From positions 62,001 through 126,000 of the forward strand of contig CAJYHS010000149.1 of assembly GCA_913774715.1 (NCBI GenBank): a DNA stretch of 64,000 bases, written 5' to 3'. The position numbers and the translations under genes are program-made. This DNA comes from an uncultured Siphonobacter sp. Its GTDB lineage: Bacteria; Bacteroidota; Bacteroidia; Cytophagales; Spirosomataceae. The notes below the pieces were generated by a model, which saw only the letters and a program-made list of their open reading frames with translations, did no database searches and was not told where the DNA came from. Positions 53,797-63,346 of the stretch are shown here, piece by piece. Numbering within the stretch: position 1 is the first letter of the stretch; each line of letters starts with the position of its first letter.

Positions 53797-55332
53797 ATGA
53801 AAAAAATACTGGCTCTACTTGCTCTGGCCGCTGGGCTGAGCAGTTGCGATAAAAACTTCGAAAGCATCAATACCAACCCGGTTCAGTCCACTAGTATTGA
53901 CCCCCTGTACTTGTTTTCCAACGCCCAGCTCAATACGACTCTGGCTTCCCAGACCATGTTCTATGAATCGGCGATTGTGCAACAGACCAATACTCCCTTT
54001 GGAGGGCTCAACACCGGGGCTAACTTCAATCAGGACAACCGCGACAACACGCGGGTGAACTGGTTCTATCTCTACAGTGGAACCAATAATGGCAATAATG
54101 GCCCTATCAAGTTACTCACGGCCGTGATGAACCAGACCCAGAACGACAGTACCCGCAGCAATCTTTATCACATGTCGCGAATCTGGAAGGTGTACGTATT
54201 TCAGGTGCTGGTGGATACCTACGGTGACGTACCCTATTTCGACGCGGGTAAAGCTTTTATTAGTGGAGAAAAACTGCCTAAGTTCGATCCTCAGGCGGAT
54301 ATTTATACGGATTTAGTCAAAGAGCTCGATCAGGCCATTGCGGGTCTCAACGCTAGCAAGCGAATCGAAACCGGCGATTTGTTTTACCAGGGTAATGTGG
54401 CCAAATGGCGGCGACTGGCCTACTCGCTCATGCTCAGAATTGGCATGCGGTATACGAAAGTAGACGCGGCCAAAGCCCAGAGCATTGTTCAGAAGGCTTT
54501 TCAGGGAGGGGTCCTGCAATCCAATGACGACAATGTCAAGATTCAGTACACCAGCATTTATACCAATCCCCTGGGTAACCTTTGGAATAATACGGAAAAA
54601 GCTAACTTTTATCTGGGAGCTCCTTTTGTCAATTACCTCAAGACAACCAACGATCCCCGGTTAACGGTCATTGCCGCCCGGTACGGTGAACCCAGTAAAA
54701 ACCCGGAACAGACCACGGTGGACCGTACAGCGGCAAATCAGATTGGCATGCCTTTTGGTTACGACGACGGCTCGATTGCCACGGCTCCCGGTTTTCCGGG
54801 CCGGGTACCTTCGGGTGGCTGGAACTATTCGCAGGTAAATAGGCGCACGCTGGGTAAGGTTGATGGGCCTAACTTTTACCTGACTCACGCCCAAACGCAG
54901 TTACTGCTGGCCGAAGCCGCTCAACGCGGCTGGATTACGGGCAGTGCCGCCGACTTTTACAAAGCGGGCGTGACCGCTCATATGGCTCAGATGAGTAGTT
55001 ACGATGCCTCGGCAGCCATTTCCCAATCCGACATTGATGCGTATTTAACGGCTCAGCCTTACGTGGCTGCCACGGGACTTCAGCAGATTAACACGCAGTA
55101 CTGGGTTGCTTCCTTTTTAAATGGTCCGGAAGCTTTTGCCAACTGGCGAAGAAGTGGATTTCCCGTACTAACTCCTAATAAATATCCAGGCCGTACGATT
55201 ACGGGTGATTTCATTCGTCGATTGACCTACCCTATTTTGGAACAATCGGTCAACGCTGATAACTATAATGTGGCCGTAAGTCGACAGGGGCCCGATGATT
55301 TAGACACGAGAGTCTTCTGGGACAAACCTTGA
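53797..55332 (+). CDS. SusD-like outer-membrane lipoprotein (SusD_2 type)
   Basis: A 511-residue lipoprotein (lipobox GLSSC, Cys17). It belongs to the second SusD-like family: N-terminal DKNFESINTNPVQSTSIDPLYLFSNAQLNTT, then MSRIWKVYVFQVLVDTYGDVPYFDAG, NVAKWRRLAYSLMLRIGMRYTKVD, and the C-terminal FLNGPEAFANWRRSGFPVLTPNKYPG. It begins 5 nt after the susC stop, so both are made together. Partner of the SusC barrel in substrate capture. A strong terminator follows. Confidence 0.94.
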   Translation: MKKILALLALAAGLSSCDKNFESINTNPVQSTSIDPLYLFSNAQLNTTLASQTMFYESAIVQQTNTPFGGLNTGANFNQDNRDNTRVNWFYLYSGTNNGNNGPIKLLTAVMNQTQNDSTRSNLYHMSRIWKVYVFQVLVDTYGDVPYFDAGKAFISGEKLPKFDPQADIYTDLVKELDQAIAGLNASKRIETGDLFYQGNVAKWRRLAYSLMLRIGMRYTKVDAAKAQSIVQKAFQGGVLQSNDDNVKIQYTSIYTNPLGNLWNNTEKANFYLGAPFVNYLKTTNDPRLTVIAARYGEPSKNPEQTTVDRTAANQIGMPFGYDDGSIATAPGFPGRVPSGGWNYSQVNRRTLGKVDGPNFYLTHAQTQLLLAEAAQRGWITGSAADFYKAGVTAHMAQMSSYDASAAISQSDIDAYLTAQPYVAATGLQQINTQYWVASFLNGPEAFANWRRSGFPVLTPNKYPGRTITGDFIRRLTYPILEQSVNADNYNVAVSRQGPDDLDTRVFWDKP

Positions 55333-55353
55333 TAAAGTACAATTTTTGATCAG

Positions 55354-55392
55354 GAAAGTCTTTAATCTACTAAGATTAAAGACTTTCTTTTT
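55354..55392 (+). terminator. Terminator of the second susCD operon
   Basis: GAAAGTCTTTAATC and GATTAAAGACTTTC form a perfect 14-bp stem with a 6-nt loop, then five T. Confidence 0.92.
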
Positions 55393-55762
55393 ATGTGGGT
55401 AAAGCTATTTTCCTCCTAATAGCTTTCATCTAGTAGACCCCAAAACAGAATTATATTCTGAATTTAGACTTCTACGTAAATCCTCCCATGAACAGACACG
55501 TCATAAAAAGCTTCCATAAAAAATTGCATTTTATATAGTTAACATACTGATAATCAAAAATTTATGTAAAAATATTTGTTCAATTAATTGTAACAATCTT
55601 ACCTTTGCCGGCGTTAAAAGAATACAGCAGGACCGGAAACGAATCAATGTTAACAGAATATTATTTCGTTAACCTGTTTATTCAAGTAAACTTTACTTTC
55701 AACATTTTCTATTAACCACATCTTCTAGCCGCGAAGACATTTTTTAGAGTACATACACAGCC
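55393..55762 (+). other. Long leader/promoter region of the small secreted protein gene
   Basis: About 370 nt without a CDS. It is AT-rich up to the promoter at 55575-55607; from there a leader of about 150 nt leads to the start at 55763. I see no strong RNA structure; CCGGCG/CAGGACCGG could pair weakly at the leader's 5' end. Confidence 0.5.
55575..55607 (+). promoter_or_regulatory. Promoter of the small secreted protein gene
   Basis: TTTG (55575-55578), 21 nt, TACCTTTG (55600-55607), a perfect -7 box followed by CC. The same -7 sequence is used by the ilvD promoter. Confidence 0.75.
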
Positions 55763-56176
55763 ATGAAAAACATCATCAAGTCACTCGCTTTATTGCTTTC
55801 TTTAAGTACGTTTGCTGCTCAGGCTTCAGACATCGAGAAAAATCCAGGAACAGAAGCCAAAGCCGCTGATTTCCAAACTAACGTCTTTAAAGGTAAAACG
55901 GCTACTCAGTTCTACTGTTTTGTAGATAAGCAAGCCGGTCAACGTCTGACGATCACCATCCGTGATCAGAAAAATAACATCCTTAGTGAGCAGTACGTTT
56001 CTAAAAACGAAACGCACGTAGCTCAGAAAATGGATTTAAGCCAATTAGCGGACGGAGATTACTCCCTGACCATTGCTAGTGCAGATCGCATGGTGGTTCA
56101 CCCCGTTCGCGTTACCACTGCCGCTGCCGTTCGTTACGTATATCTGACGGAAGAAGAAGCTGCGGCTCGTAAATAA
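55763..56176 (+). CDS. Small secreted beta-rich protein, function unknown
   Basis: A 137-residue protein with a clear signal peptide (1-21, core LALLLSLSTFAA, cut after QAS). The mature part is beta-rich with alternating residues (QFYCFVDKQAGQRLTITIRDQKNNILSEQYVSKNE, LADGDYSLTIAS), resembling an Ig-like or T9SS-sorting-domain-like fold, but no sorting motif is certain. Residues 115-137 end in a charged tail (YLTEEEAAARK). Monocistronic, with its own good promoter and terminator, so probably well expressed. I do not recognise a named family. Confidence 0.75.
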   Translation: MKNIIKSLALLLSLSTFAAQASDIEKNPGTEAKAADFQTNVFKGKTATQFYCFVDKQAGQRLTITIRDQKNNILSEQYVSKNETHVAQKMDLSQLADGDYSLTIASADRMVVHPVRVTTAAAVRYVYLTEEEAAARK

Positions 56177-56202
56177 TTTAGTTGAAAGCCTACCGCTCTT
56201 AA

Positions 56203-56231
56203 CGGCGACTCTGCAAAGGGTCGCCGTTTTT
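56203..56231 (+). terminator. Terminator of the small secreted protein gene
   Basis: CGGCGAC (56203-56209) and GTCGCCG (56220-56226), 10-nt loop, then five T. Confidence 0.9.
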
Positions 56232-56622
56232 GCTGTTGCATCACGTTCCCTCCCTGAAAGACCTATAAGCCCGGTGGGCAATGACTTTGCCCGCTAGCAA
56301 GCGGCACACCGGATCTTGGGTAAGAAAAACTTTTTTCTTGTAGAGTACTGGTTGGAATAGGATTAGTCACGGATCGGGGATCGTCAGCCGGATCTATACG
56401 CTGAGAAAGGGGCCTAATCAAATCGCTGGGGAAGAAACGTTTTGCAAAATTTGCAAAACCAAAAGGGCAATAAAAAAACCCGGCGGATTCCACCGAGTCT
56501 TTCCCGTAAAAGCCATGAAAACAATAAATGATGTTCAAACATACGCTAAGATTTCCAGAAATCAAAACCTCCAAAGCCGCTATTTTCAAAATTTTTATAA
56601 ATCCATCTGCTTTTTTAGTATC
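56232..56622. other. 390-nt non-coding region with structured elements
   Basis: No convincing CDS. CCGGTG (56271-56276) and CACCGG (56307-56312) enclose two small hairpins, GGCAA/TTGCC (56277-56281, 56287-56291) and CGCT/AGCG (56292-56295, 56300-56303), a compact three-way junction. GGATC words recur at 56311, 56371, 56377 and 56390. A minus-strand terminator lies at 56472-56498. Confidence 0.45.
56472..56498 (-). terminator. Second minus-strand terminator, about 125 nt beyond that of the LysM gene
   Basis: On the minus strand ACTCGGTGG and CCGCCGGGT pair (two G-T pairs) around AAT, followed by seven T. It lies downstream of the complete LysM-gene terminator, so it would end a separate small RNA or readthrough transcript. 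Confidence 0.6.
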
Positions 56623-56660
56623 AAAAAATGCGGCTTTACCCCAGTAAAGCCGCATTTTTT
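56623..56660 (-). terminator. Terminator of the LysM gene
   Basis: A perfect 17-bp stem (56623-56639 with 56644-56660) with a 4-nt loop; both flanks are A6/T6, so it works in both directions. It lies 23 nt after the LysM stop codon. Confidence 0.9.
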
Positions 56661-56682
56661 GGAAGAATTCACAGAGCTTAGG

Positions 56683-57357
56683 TTATTTTCTGGGATGTGG
56701 AATAATTAACTTTTCTCCTTTCTCCACGTAGTTTTTTGACTTCCCATTAGCCTTCATCAACGCATCCACCGATACGCCATATTTTTCGGCTACGACCCGT
56801 AAAATGTCTCCTTTGCCAACCGTATGAGTAGCGTACACGGGAATACTTAAATTTCTACCCGCTTGTAATTTATCAGGGTCCACTCCGGGATTGGCCGCTT
56901 TTAGCTGACTAGCCGATAACCCGTATTTGGTGGCCACGCTGTAAAAAGTCTGTCCGCTGGGAACCGTATACGAAATATTTCCTCCGCGGGAGGAGACGCT
57001 TTTCGGGGCTTCCACTTTGGTTTCTTTCACGGGCGTTTCTTTTTTCGTCTCCGTGGCTTTAGCCGACTGTTTTGCCTCCGAGAGTGGTTCGTCCGAAGCT
57101 TTACTGCTTACCGTTGGGGTGGCATCAATGGCTTCCGGTTCAACGGCCTGAGGGGTGGGCACTTCCGAATCCAGGTTATCACTGCTTTCGGTGATGGCAG
57201 ACTTTTCTACTTTTTGGGGAGTTAAGGTTACCGCGTCTTCATCCATGAAGTACGCATAGCCGATGTAGAGTAAGGCCGCTACTACAATAACCAATACTCC
57301 CAGCGTAATTGCGGGTAAACTGGAACCTTCTTTAGGTCGTTGGTTTCGCTCTTCCAT
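56683..57357 (-). CDS. Membrane-anchored protein with two LysM domains
   Basis: A 224-residue protein: short cytoplasmic N-terminus, one membrane helix at about 15-36 (AITLGVLVIVVAALLYIGYAYF), then a low-complexity Glu/Thr/Lys linker (40-125). Two LysM peptidoglycan-binding domains follow: about 128-172 (SYTVPSGQTFYSVATKYGLSASQLKAANPG) and about 175-221 (THTVGKGDILRVVAEKYGVSVDALMKANG). It should bridge the inner membrane and the cell wall. No enzymatic domain. It lies 60 nt downstream of purE on the same strand but is unlikely to share its function. Confidence 0.9.
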   Translation of the reverse strand: MEERNQRPKEGSSLPAITLGVLVIVVAALLYIGYAYFMDEDAVTLTPQKVEKSAITESSDNLDSEVPTPQAVEPEAIDATPTVSSKASDEPLSEAKQSAKATETKKETPVKETKVEAPKSVSSRGGNISYTVPSGQTFYSVATKYGLSASQLKAANPGVDPDKLQAGRNLSIPVYATHTVGKGDILRVVAEKYGVSVDALMKANGKSKNYVEKGEKLIIPHPRK

Positions 57358-57417
57358 ACGTTAGATTGGGGCAGAATGATTAATTGATAAATCCCGGAAG
57401 CACCCTTTTTGTTTTAT

Positions 57418-57912
57418 TTAGACCGGAGGTAATCCTTCGCGAGCCTGCTGACTCATCTCGGCTACTTTGGCTTCTAACGAAATTTTATAGGCCTGTAATT
57501 TATCGGCGATTTCTTTATTTGCTACGCCTATGATCTGAACGGCCAGGATGCCGGCATTTTTTGCTCCATTTAAAGCTACCGTCGCCACGGGAACACCACC
57601 GGGCATTTGCAGGATGGACAATACGGAGTCCCAGCCATCAATCGAATTGGAAGACTTCACGGGGACCCCAATGACGGGCAGGGTGGTTACCGCCGCTACC
57701 ATACCGGGTAAATGAGCCGCTCCGCCCGCTCCCGCAATAATTACCTGAACGCCCCGCTCCCGAGCCTGCTGAGCGTACTCAATCATTTTCAAAGGCGTAC
57801 GGTGAGCCGAAACAATATCAATTTCGTAAGCTACTCCAAATTCATTACATACGTCGACAGCTTCCTGCATGACTTTCAAGTCAGAAATGCTGCCCATAAT
57901 AATACCTACCAT
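57418..57912 (-). CDS. purE: N5-carboxyaminoimidazole ribonucleotide mutase
   Basis: A 164-residue class I PurE, converting N5-CAIR to CAIR in purine synthesis. Motifs: GIIMGSISDLKVM, EIDIVSAHRTP with the catalytic His, IIAGAGGAAHLPGMVAA, and LPVIGVPVKSSNSIDGWDSVLSILQMPGGVPVATVA. It follows purK (stop at 58013) by 100 nt on the same strand and works directly on its product. Length is normal. Confidence 0.96.
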   Translation of the reverse strand: MVGIIMGSISDLKVMQEAVDVCNEFGVAYEIDIVSAHRTPLKMIEYAQQARERGVQVIIAGAGGAAHLPGMVAAVTTLPVIGVPVKSSNSIDGWDSVLSILQMPGGVPVATVALNGAKNAGILAVQIIGVANKEIADKLQAYKISLEAKVAEMSQQAREGLPPV

Positions 57913-58012
57913 TTTATCTGAGTTATTGGTTTTGGGTTGTTCGTTGTTGGCTCATGAGGAATAAAGTCTCTACTCTTCCTGACCAGCCTTAACAAACAAC
58001 CAAAAACTAGAT

Positions 58013-59146
58013 TTATGAGATGATGCGAACGGCGTTTTTAAGGGCTTCTACCTTCTTTTTAAGGGTTTCTAGCTCCTTGTCAACGACAGTAATGTGACCC
58101 ATTTTCCGGAAAGGCTTCGTAATTTTTTTTCCGTACAAAAACGGATGTACGCCGGGTGTCTCCAGCAAGGTTTCCATGCCTTCATACTGGGCCTCTCCTT
58201 CGTAGCCTTCGGCTCCCAGCAGGTTAATCATGGCTGCGTAGGAATGAGCTTTGGTATCGCCTAAAGGCCAGTTTAATACCGCCCGCAGGTGCTGTTCAAA
58301 CTGACTCACGTCATTGGCCCGCAGGGTATGGTGGCCTGAGTTATGCGGACGGGGTGCTACTTCGTTGATGAGGATTTCGCCGTCTTTGGTTAAAAACATT
58401 TCAACCGCTAAAAGGCCCACAATCCCGAAAGCTTCGGCGGTGCGGCTGGCAATAAACTGAGCCCGGGCGTCTACTTCGGCAGGAATCGAAGCGGGAGCAA
58501 ATAAGTAGTCCACCATGTTTGCTTCGGGGTGGAATACCATTTCTACCGTAGGGAAAGTTTTAACGTCTCCCCGCTCATTACGGGCCACAATAACGGCTAA
58601 TTCCTTTTCAAAATCTACGGCTTTTTCCAGCAATCCCGGAGCGTCAAAGGCTTTATCAAAGTCGGCAGCGGTAGCAATTCTTTGCACCCCGCGACCATCG
58701 TAACCGCCCTTACCCAACTTATTGAAAGCGGGCAGAAAATCTACGTGACGGCGAGCATCGGCCTGATTTTCGACTAAGACAAAGTCTGAAGTGGGCAGAT
58801 TATGATCGCGGTAAAATTGCTTTTGAAGTCGTTTATCCTGAATAATCTCAACGATTTCAGGCTGGGGAAACACCCGAACCCCCTCACTTTGTAGCTTTTT
58901 AAGGGCCTCGAGATTCACCGCTTCAATTTCAATGGTTAATACCTCCAGGTCTTTACCAAACTCATATACGGTATCAAAATCCTGAAACGAACCCACCACA
59001 AACTCAGGGGCAATACCCGCACACGATGCCTGAGCGTCAGGATCGAGTACTTTAATGGATAAATCAAAGTCAATGGCTACCTGTAGCAGCATACGACCCA
59101 ACTGGCCGCCACCTAAAATGCCAAACCGAACACCGGGATTAAACAT
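58013..59146 (-). CDS. purK: N5-carboxyaminoimidazole ribonucleotide synthase
   Basis: A 377-residue ATP-grasp enzyme carboxylating AIR with bicarbonate. The N-terminal GILGGGQLGRMLLQVA is the PurK signature. ATP-grasp motifs include FNKLGKGGYDGRGVQ, EKAVDFEKELAVIVARN and the metal-binding EMFLTKDGEILINEVAPRPHNSGHHT. It pairs with purE. A perfect -7 box (TATCTTTG, minus, 59194-59201) lies 48 nt before the start codon. Confidence 0.96.
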   Translation of the reverse strand: MFNPGVRFGILGGGQLGRMLLQVAIDFDLSIKVLDPDAQASCAGIAPEFVVGSFQDFDTVYEFGKDLEVLTIEIEAVNLEALKKLQSEGVRVFPQPEIVEIIQDKRLQKQFYRDHNLPTSDFVLVENQADARRHVDFLPAFNKLGKGGYDGRGVQRIATAADFDKAFDAPGLLEKAVDFEKELAVIVARNERGDVKTFPTVEMVFHPEANMVDYLFAPASIPAEVDARAQFIASRTAEAFGIVGLLAVEMFLTKDGEILINEVAPRPHNSGHHTLRANDVSQFEQHLRAVLNWPLGDTKAHSYAAMINLLGAEGYEGEAQYEGMETLLETPGVHPFLYGKKITKPFRKMGHITVVDKELETLKKKVEALKNAVRIIS

Positions 59147-59193
59147 GCAAGAATAATAGAAATGAATGAAGAGGCTTCCCTCAGATGATGATG

Positions 59194-59201
59194 CAAAGAT
59201 A
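59194..59201 (-). promoter_or_regulatory. -7 element of the purKE promoter
   Basis: TATCTTTG followed by C on the minus strand, an exact TAnnTTTG match. No clear TTTG at -33. Confidence 0.5.
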
Positions 59202-59340
59202 AGAGGGAGTTTTCAGTTTATAGTTTTCTGTTTTCAGTTGCTTGCTATTACCCTTTTTAGTATTTCTTTTACCTTCATGGATGACAAACCCATTCGCTGT
59301 CTTTACTTGAAACGCCTAAAAGTAAACAAACAACTCATCA

Positions 59341-59691
59341 CTGAAAACTAGATTTTTAAAGCAAACCGGATGGCCACTGACGCTTTACTGGCCGGGACTT
59401 AGGGTAAACGGCATTACTCTCTGGCCCTTTATTATTGTAAGTACACCCCGGCCTTCGGCTTCGCTAATGAATCATGAACGCATTCATATTCGCCAACAAG
59501 TCGAATGCTTAGTGCTGTTTTTTTACCTCTGGTACGTAGGTGAATATTATTACTACCGCTTCACGGGTAAATCCCATGCGGCGGCTTACCACTCCATTAG
59601 TTTTGAAAAAGAAGCGTATGCCTTTGAAGAAGATGGGAATTACTTAGGCAAACGCAAATTTGGGGCATTTCTTCGCTTTCTAAAGCAGTAA
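59341..59691 (+). CDS. Small membrane protein with HERIHxRQQ motif, start unclear
   Basis: The clear ATG at 59467 gives 74 residues (MNHERIHIRQQVECLVLFFYLWYVGEYYY...), but the same frame is open back to a TAA at 59323. It encodes WPLTLYWPGLRVNGITLWPFIIV just before, which looks like the N-terminal half of the protein as I know it from relatives. No ATG, GTG or TTG lies in that stretch; CTG at 59341 or 59377 are the only near-start codons. Either a rare start is used or the 5' end is damaged. HERIHxRQQ resembles a zinc-metalloprotease-like helix (HExxH-type) without the full motif. The family is conserved in Cytophagia but has no known function. Confidence 0.6.
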   Translation: MKTRFLKQTGWPLTLYWPGLRVNGITLWPFIIVSTPRPSASLMNHERIHIRQQVECLVLFFYLWYVGEYYYYRFTGKSHAAAYHSISFEKEAYAFEEDGNYLGKRKFGAFLRFLKQ

Positions 59692-59763
59692 AAGCGAGGT
59701 CTACTAATGAAATGCTGCCCAGGCAGGTTTTAAGAAAGAAGAGACAGAAATTACCATAAAACA

Positions 59764-59791
59764 AAAACGGCCAGCACTCGCCAGCCGTTTT
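59764..59791 (-). terminator. Terminator of the DUF3467 gene
   Basis: AAAACGGC (59764-59771) and GCCGTTTT (59784-59791) with further pairing inside (CAGC/GC-rich), followed on the minus strand by TTTTTGTTTT. Confidence 0.8.
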
Positions 59792-59792
59792 C

Positions 59793-60128
59793 TTATGCTT
59801 CTCCTACCGGTCCACTATAAGGAACCTGAAAGCCGGAATGGTTACCCCCTTCGTTGATAGGGCCGTAATTTTCTTCGTATTTAGCCAGATTATCCTGCAG
59901 AGCGTTCATGAGCCTCAGGGCATGATCGGGCGTAATAATAACGCGTGACTTGACTTTCGCTTTAGGAACATTAGGCATGAGTCTTACAAAATCAATCACA
60001 AATTCGCTTTGGGAATGCGAGATAATGGCCAGATTCGAATAAGTACCCTCGGCCATTTCTTCGGACAATTCGATTTCGATTTGATCATTGGGCTCTGCAT
60101 TCGGTTGCTTTGACATATCTGTGTTCAT
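59793..60128 (-). CDS. DUF3467 domain protein
   Basis: A 111-residue protein (107 from Met5 at 60116). It matches DUF3467: IEIELSEEMAEGTYSNLAIISHSQSEFVIDFVRLMPNVPKAKVKSRVIITPDHALRLMNALQDNLAKYEENYG. Widespread in Bacteroidota and of unknown function; the residues around SQSEFVIDF and VIITP are the most conserved part. Small acidic N-terminus. Often found alone; here it precedes gcvP on the opposite strand. Confidence 0.85.
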   Translation of the reverse strand: MNTDMSKQPNAEPNDQIEIELSEEMAEGTYSNLAIISHSQSEFVIDFVRLMPNVPKAKVKSRVIITPDHALRLMNALQDNLAKYEENYGPINEGGNHSGFQVPYSGPVGEA

Positions 60129-60365
60129 TGAATGAAATAATCTCTTTGAGTAAAAATTTAATCCAGCCAGGCGAACTTCCTGGAAATGAATCGGATTCTT
60201 CCTGTAGATCGGTTAGAAGAAAACTAAGGTAATTCATGGACTGCCGGATTTGCAAAAAGTCAAACATAATCCTTGTGATCCCATCGTCTAAGCAGGTTAT
60301 GGCCTGCCTATGAATTTTGTAAAAATCCTAGTTCTTTCTTCTGCAAAAGGGCCGTCTTTTCTGTG

Positions 60366-60373
60366 TATATTTG
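60366..60373 (+). promoter_or_regulatory. -7 element of the gcvP promoter
   Basis: TATATTTG, an exact TAnnTTTG match, 29 nt before the gcvP ATG. The -33 position lacks a clear TTTG. Confidence 0.5.
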
Positions 60374-60402
60374 TCCTTTGTTTCCATCAACAATAATGCT
60401 CC

Positions 60403-63288
60403 ATGCAGGTTGCTCTTCGTTACCAGGAACTTTTCGAAAATCGTCATAACAATGCAGATGAGGCCGATCGTCAGGCTATGCTGGCTGAAATTGGCGTAAC
60501 TTCGGTTGAAGAACTCATCAACCAAACGGTACCTTCGGCCATTCGCCGGGCTAATGCCTTGAATCTTCCCCCCGCTCAAACGGAATTCCAGTTTTTGGAC
60601 GATTTCAAGAAGCTTGCCAGTCAAAATAAAGTTTTCAAGAGCTACATCGGTACGGGTTATTACGATACCTATACCCCGAATGTAATTCTGCGTAATATTC
60701 TGGAAAACCCCGCCTGGTATACGGCTTATACGCCTTATCAGGCCGAGATTTCGCAGGGACGGCTGGAAATGCTGTTGAATTTCCAGACCATGATCGTGGA
60801 ATTAACGGGCATGGAAATCGCCAATGCTTCGCTTCTAGATGAAGCAACGGCCGCTGCCGAGGCTCTGCATTTGCTCAATGCCCTCAAAAAAGGAGCAAAA
60901 GCCAAGGCGGATACTTTCTTCGTTTCGGATCGCTGCCATCCTCAGACCATTGACCTGCTCCATACCCGGGCCACTCCGATTGGGGTGAAGATCATGGTGG
61001 GCGATCACCGCACGGTTGATTTAACTAATGAAAGCATCTTTGGTGCTTTATTACAATACCCAGCCACCGACGGAGCCGTATTTGATTACGGTGACTGGAT
61101 TGCTTCGGCTCACGATTTAGACATCAAAGTAGTCGTAGCGGCGGATCTTTTGGCCCTTACTTTACTGAAAGCTCCCGGAGAAATGGGGGCTGATGTGGTC
61201 GTAGGTTCGGCTCAGCGTTTTGGCGTGCCTATGGGTTACGGTGGACCACACGCGGGTTATTTCGCTACCAAAGATGAGTACAAACGCCAGATGCCCGGTC
61301 GTATCATCGGTGTATCGGTGGATGCGGAAGGAAATCGTGCTCTTCGCATGGCTTTGCAAACTCGTGAGCAGCACATTCGCCGCGAGAAAGCCACTTCCAA
61401 CATTTGTACAGCTCAGGTACTTCTTTCGGTAATGGCGGCGGCTTATGCCGTATACCACGGCCCTGAAGGCTTGCAGAAGATTGCTCACCGCACGCACGCC
61501 TTGACTCAGCTCACGGCTCTGGCTTTGAAAGAACTGGGCTATGAAGTGCTAACGGAAGCTTTCTTTGATACCATTCAGGTAAAAGTTTCGGATGAAAGCG
61601 TGGTAAAATCGGCCATGGAAGCCGCTGAAGTTAACCTGCGTTACTTTGGAGACAATCTGGTTGGTATTTCGTTTGACGAAGTAAAAACCTATCAGGATGC
61701 CGTTGAACTCATTACCATTTTCTCGACTCTGGTAAGCAAAAGTGCAAACCTGGCGGAAATTGAATCAGCCTTAAGCTGGGAATTCAACGAAGTGCTTACC
61801 CGTGAATCGGCTTACTTAACCAATCCCGTTTTCAATACCCATCATTCCGAGCATGAAATGCTGCGGTATTTGAAATCGCTGGAAAGTAAAGATTTATCAC
61901 TGGTACACTCGATGATCTCCCTGGGATCGTGTACCATGAAACTCAATGCCACGACCGAAATGATTCCGGTAACCTGGCCTGAGTTTGGTAAACTTCACCC
62001 CTTTGCTCCCAAAGCTCAGGCGGCGGGTTACCAGCAATTATTCAAGAATCTCAATGACTGGCTGTGCGAAATCACAGGTTTTGCCGCCATGTCTTTGCAA
62101 CCCAACTCCGGTGCTCAGGGTGAATATGCGGGTCTGATGGTTATTCGGGCGTATCACGAAGCTCAGGGTAACACGCACCGCAACATTGCACTAATTCCCG
62201 CTTCGGCTCACGGAACCAACCCAGCCTCAGCCGTTATGGCGGGTATGAAGGTAGTGGTGACCAAAACGGATGCCAATGGAAACATTGACTTAGTAGATTT
62301 AAAAGCTAAGGCCGAGCAGTACAGCGAAAACCTGTCCTGTCTGATGGTGACGTATCCTTCCACGCACGGCGTATTTGAAGAGTCGATTATTGAAATCTGT
62401 GAGCTGATTCACCAGCACGGTGGTCAGGTATACATGGATGGAGCGAATATGAACGCTCAGGTGGGACTTACTTCCCCCGGCACGATTGGAGCGGACGTTT
62501 GTCACCTGAACCTGCACAAAACGTTCTGTATTCCTCACGGTGGTGGTGGTCCTGGTATGGGCCCCATCGGCGTAGCCGCTCACCTGGCTCCCTTCCTGCC
62601 CGGTCACGCGGTAGTAGAAGGCGTAGGTGGTGAGCAGGCGATCTCAGCTGTATCCGCAGCTCCGTACGGATCTGCCAGCATTCTGACCATCTCTTACGCG
62701 TATATCGCCATGATGGGCGGTGAGGGTCTGACGCATGCCACGCAAACAGCGATTCTGAACGCCAACTACATGAAAGCTCGTCTGGAATCACACTTCCCCG
62801 TGCTGTACGTAGGTTCCCAGGGTCGTTGTGCTCACGAGATGATTCTCGATTGCCGTCCGTTCAAACAATCGGCGGGTATCGAAGCTGAAGACATCGCCAA
62901 GCGTTTGATGGATTACGGGTTCCACGCTCCAACGTTATCGTTCCCCGTAGCCGGTACGCTGATGGTAGAGCCTACCGAGTCCGAATCAAAAGCGGAACTG
63001 GATCGTTTCTGTGATGCCATGATTGCCATCCGTAATGAAATCCGGGAAGTGGAAGAAGACGAAGCCGATAAAACGGTTAACGTATTGAAAATGGCTCCTC
63101 ACACCCAGTTTGTAGCCCTTTCAGATGCCTGGACTCGTCCTTACTCGCGTGAGAAAGCGGTATTCCCACTGCCTTACGTAAAAGCCAGCAAATTCTGGCC
63201 TACGGTAAGCCGCATTGATTCCGCTTATGGAGATCGTAATCTGATTTGTGCGTGTCCTCCGCTGGAAGAGTATGCTACGGCTGAATAA
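60403..63288 (+). CDS. gcvP: Glycine dehydrogenase (decarboxylating), P protein
   Basis: A 961-residue P protein of the glycine cleavage system, in one chain (fused N- and C-type halves). It decarboxylates glycine and loads aminomethyl onto the H protein. The PLP lysine lies in [20 protein letters not shown]. Other family blocks: [42 protein letters not shown] near the N-terminus, [41 protein letters not shown] and the C-terminal [19 protein letters not shown]. gcvT and gcvH are not adjacent. Own promoter and terminator, so monocistronic. Confidence 0.97.
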   Translation: MQVALRYQELFENRHNNADEADRQAMLAEIGVTSVEELINQTVPSAIRRANALNLPPAQTEFQFLDDFKKLASQNKVFKSYIGTGYYDTYTPNVILRNILENPAWYTAYTPYQAEISQGRLEMLLNFQTMIVELTGMEIANASLLDEATAAAEALHLLNALKKGAKAKADTFFVSDRCHPQTIDLLHTRATPIGVKIMVGDHRTVDLTNESIFGALLQYPATDGAVFDYGDWIASAHDLDIKVVVAADLLALTLLKAPGEMGADVVVGSAQRFGVPMGYGGPHAGYFATKDEYKRQMPGRIIGVSVDAEGNRALRMALQTREQHIRREKATSNICTAQVLLSVMAAAYAVYHGPEGLQKIAHRTHALTQLTALALKELGYEVLTEAFFDTIQVKVSDESVVKSAMEAAEVNLRYFGDNLVGISFDEVKTYQDAVELITIFSTLVSKSANLAEIESALSWEFNEVLTRESAYLTNPVFNTHHSEHEMLRYLKSLESKDLSLVHSMISLGSCTMKLNATTEMIPVTWPEFGKLHPFAPKAQAAGYQQLFKNLNDWLCEITGFAAMSLQPNSGAQGEYAGLMVIRAYHEAQGNTHRNIALIPASAHGTNPASAVMAGMKVVVTKTDANGNIDLVDLKAKAEQYSENLSCLMVTYPSTHGVFEESIIEICELIHQHGGQVYMDGANMNAQVGLTSPGTIGADVCHLNLHKTFCIPHGGGGPGMGPIGVAAHLAPFLPGHAVVEGVGGEQAISAVSAAPYGSASILTISYAYIAMMGGEGLTHATQTAILNANYMKARLESHFPVLYVGSQGRCAHEMILDCRPFKQSAGIEAEDIAKRLMDYGFHAPTLSFPVAGTLMVEPTESESKAELDRFCDAMIAIRNEIREVEEDEADKTVNVLKMAPHTQFVALSDAWTRPYSREKAVFPLPYVKASKFWPTVSRIDSAYGDRNLICACPPLEEYATAE

Positions 63289-63310
63289 ATAATTAGCTGA
63301 ATATTATAGT

Positions 63311-63346
63311 AAATCCCGCCGCAACGTTTTGCGGCGGGATTTCTTA
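63311..63346 (+). terminator. Terminator of gcvP
   Basis: AAATCCCGCCGC (63311-63322) and GCGGCGGGATTT (63331-63342), perfect 12-bp stem, then CTTATTT. Confidence 0.85.

Noticed and set aside
56262-56325. TPP-riboswitch-like word (CCGGATCTTGGGTAA)
   Set aside because: The CUGAGA element and the correct helix order are missing and no thiamine gene lies downstream.
60085-60267. 60-residue minus-strand ORF before the DUF3467 gene
   Set aside because: It overlaps the start of the DUF3467 gene in another frame, has no recognisable features and no own signals.
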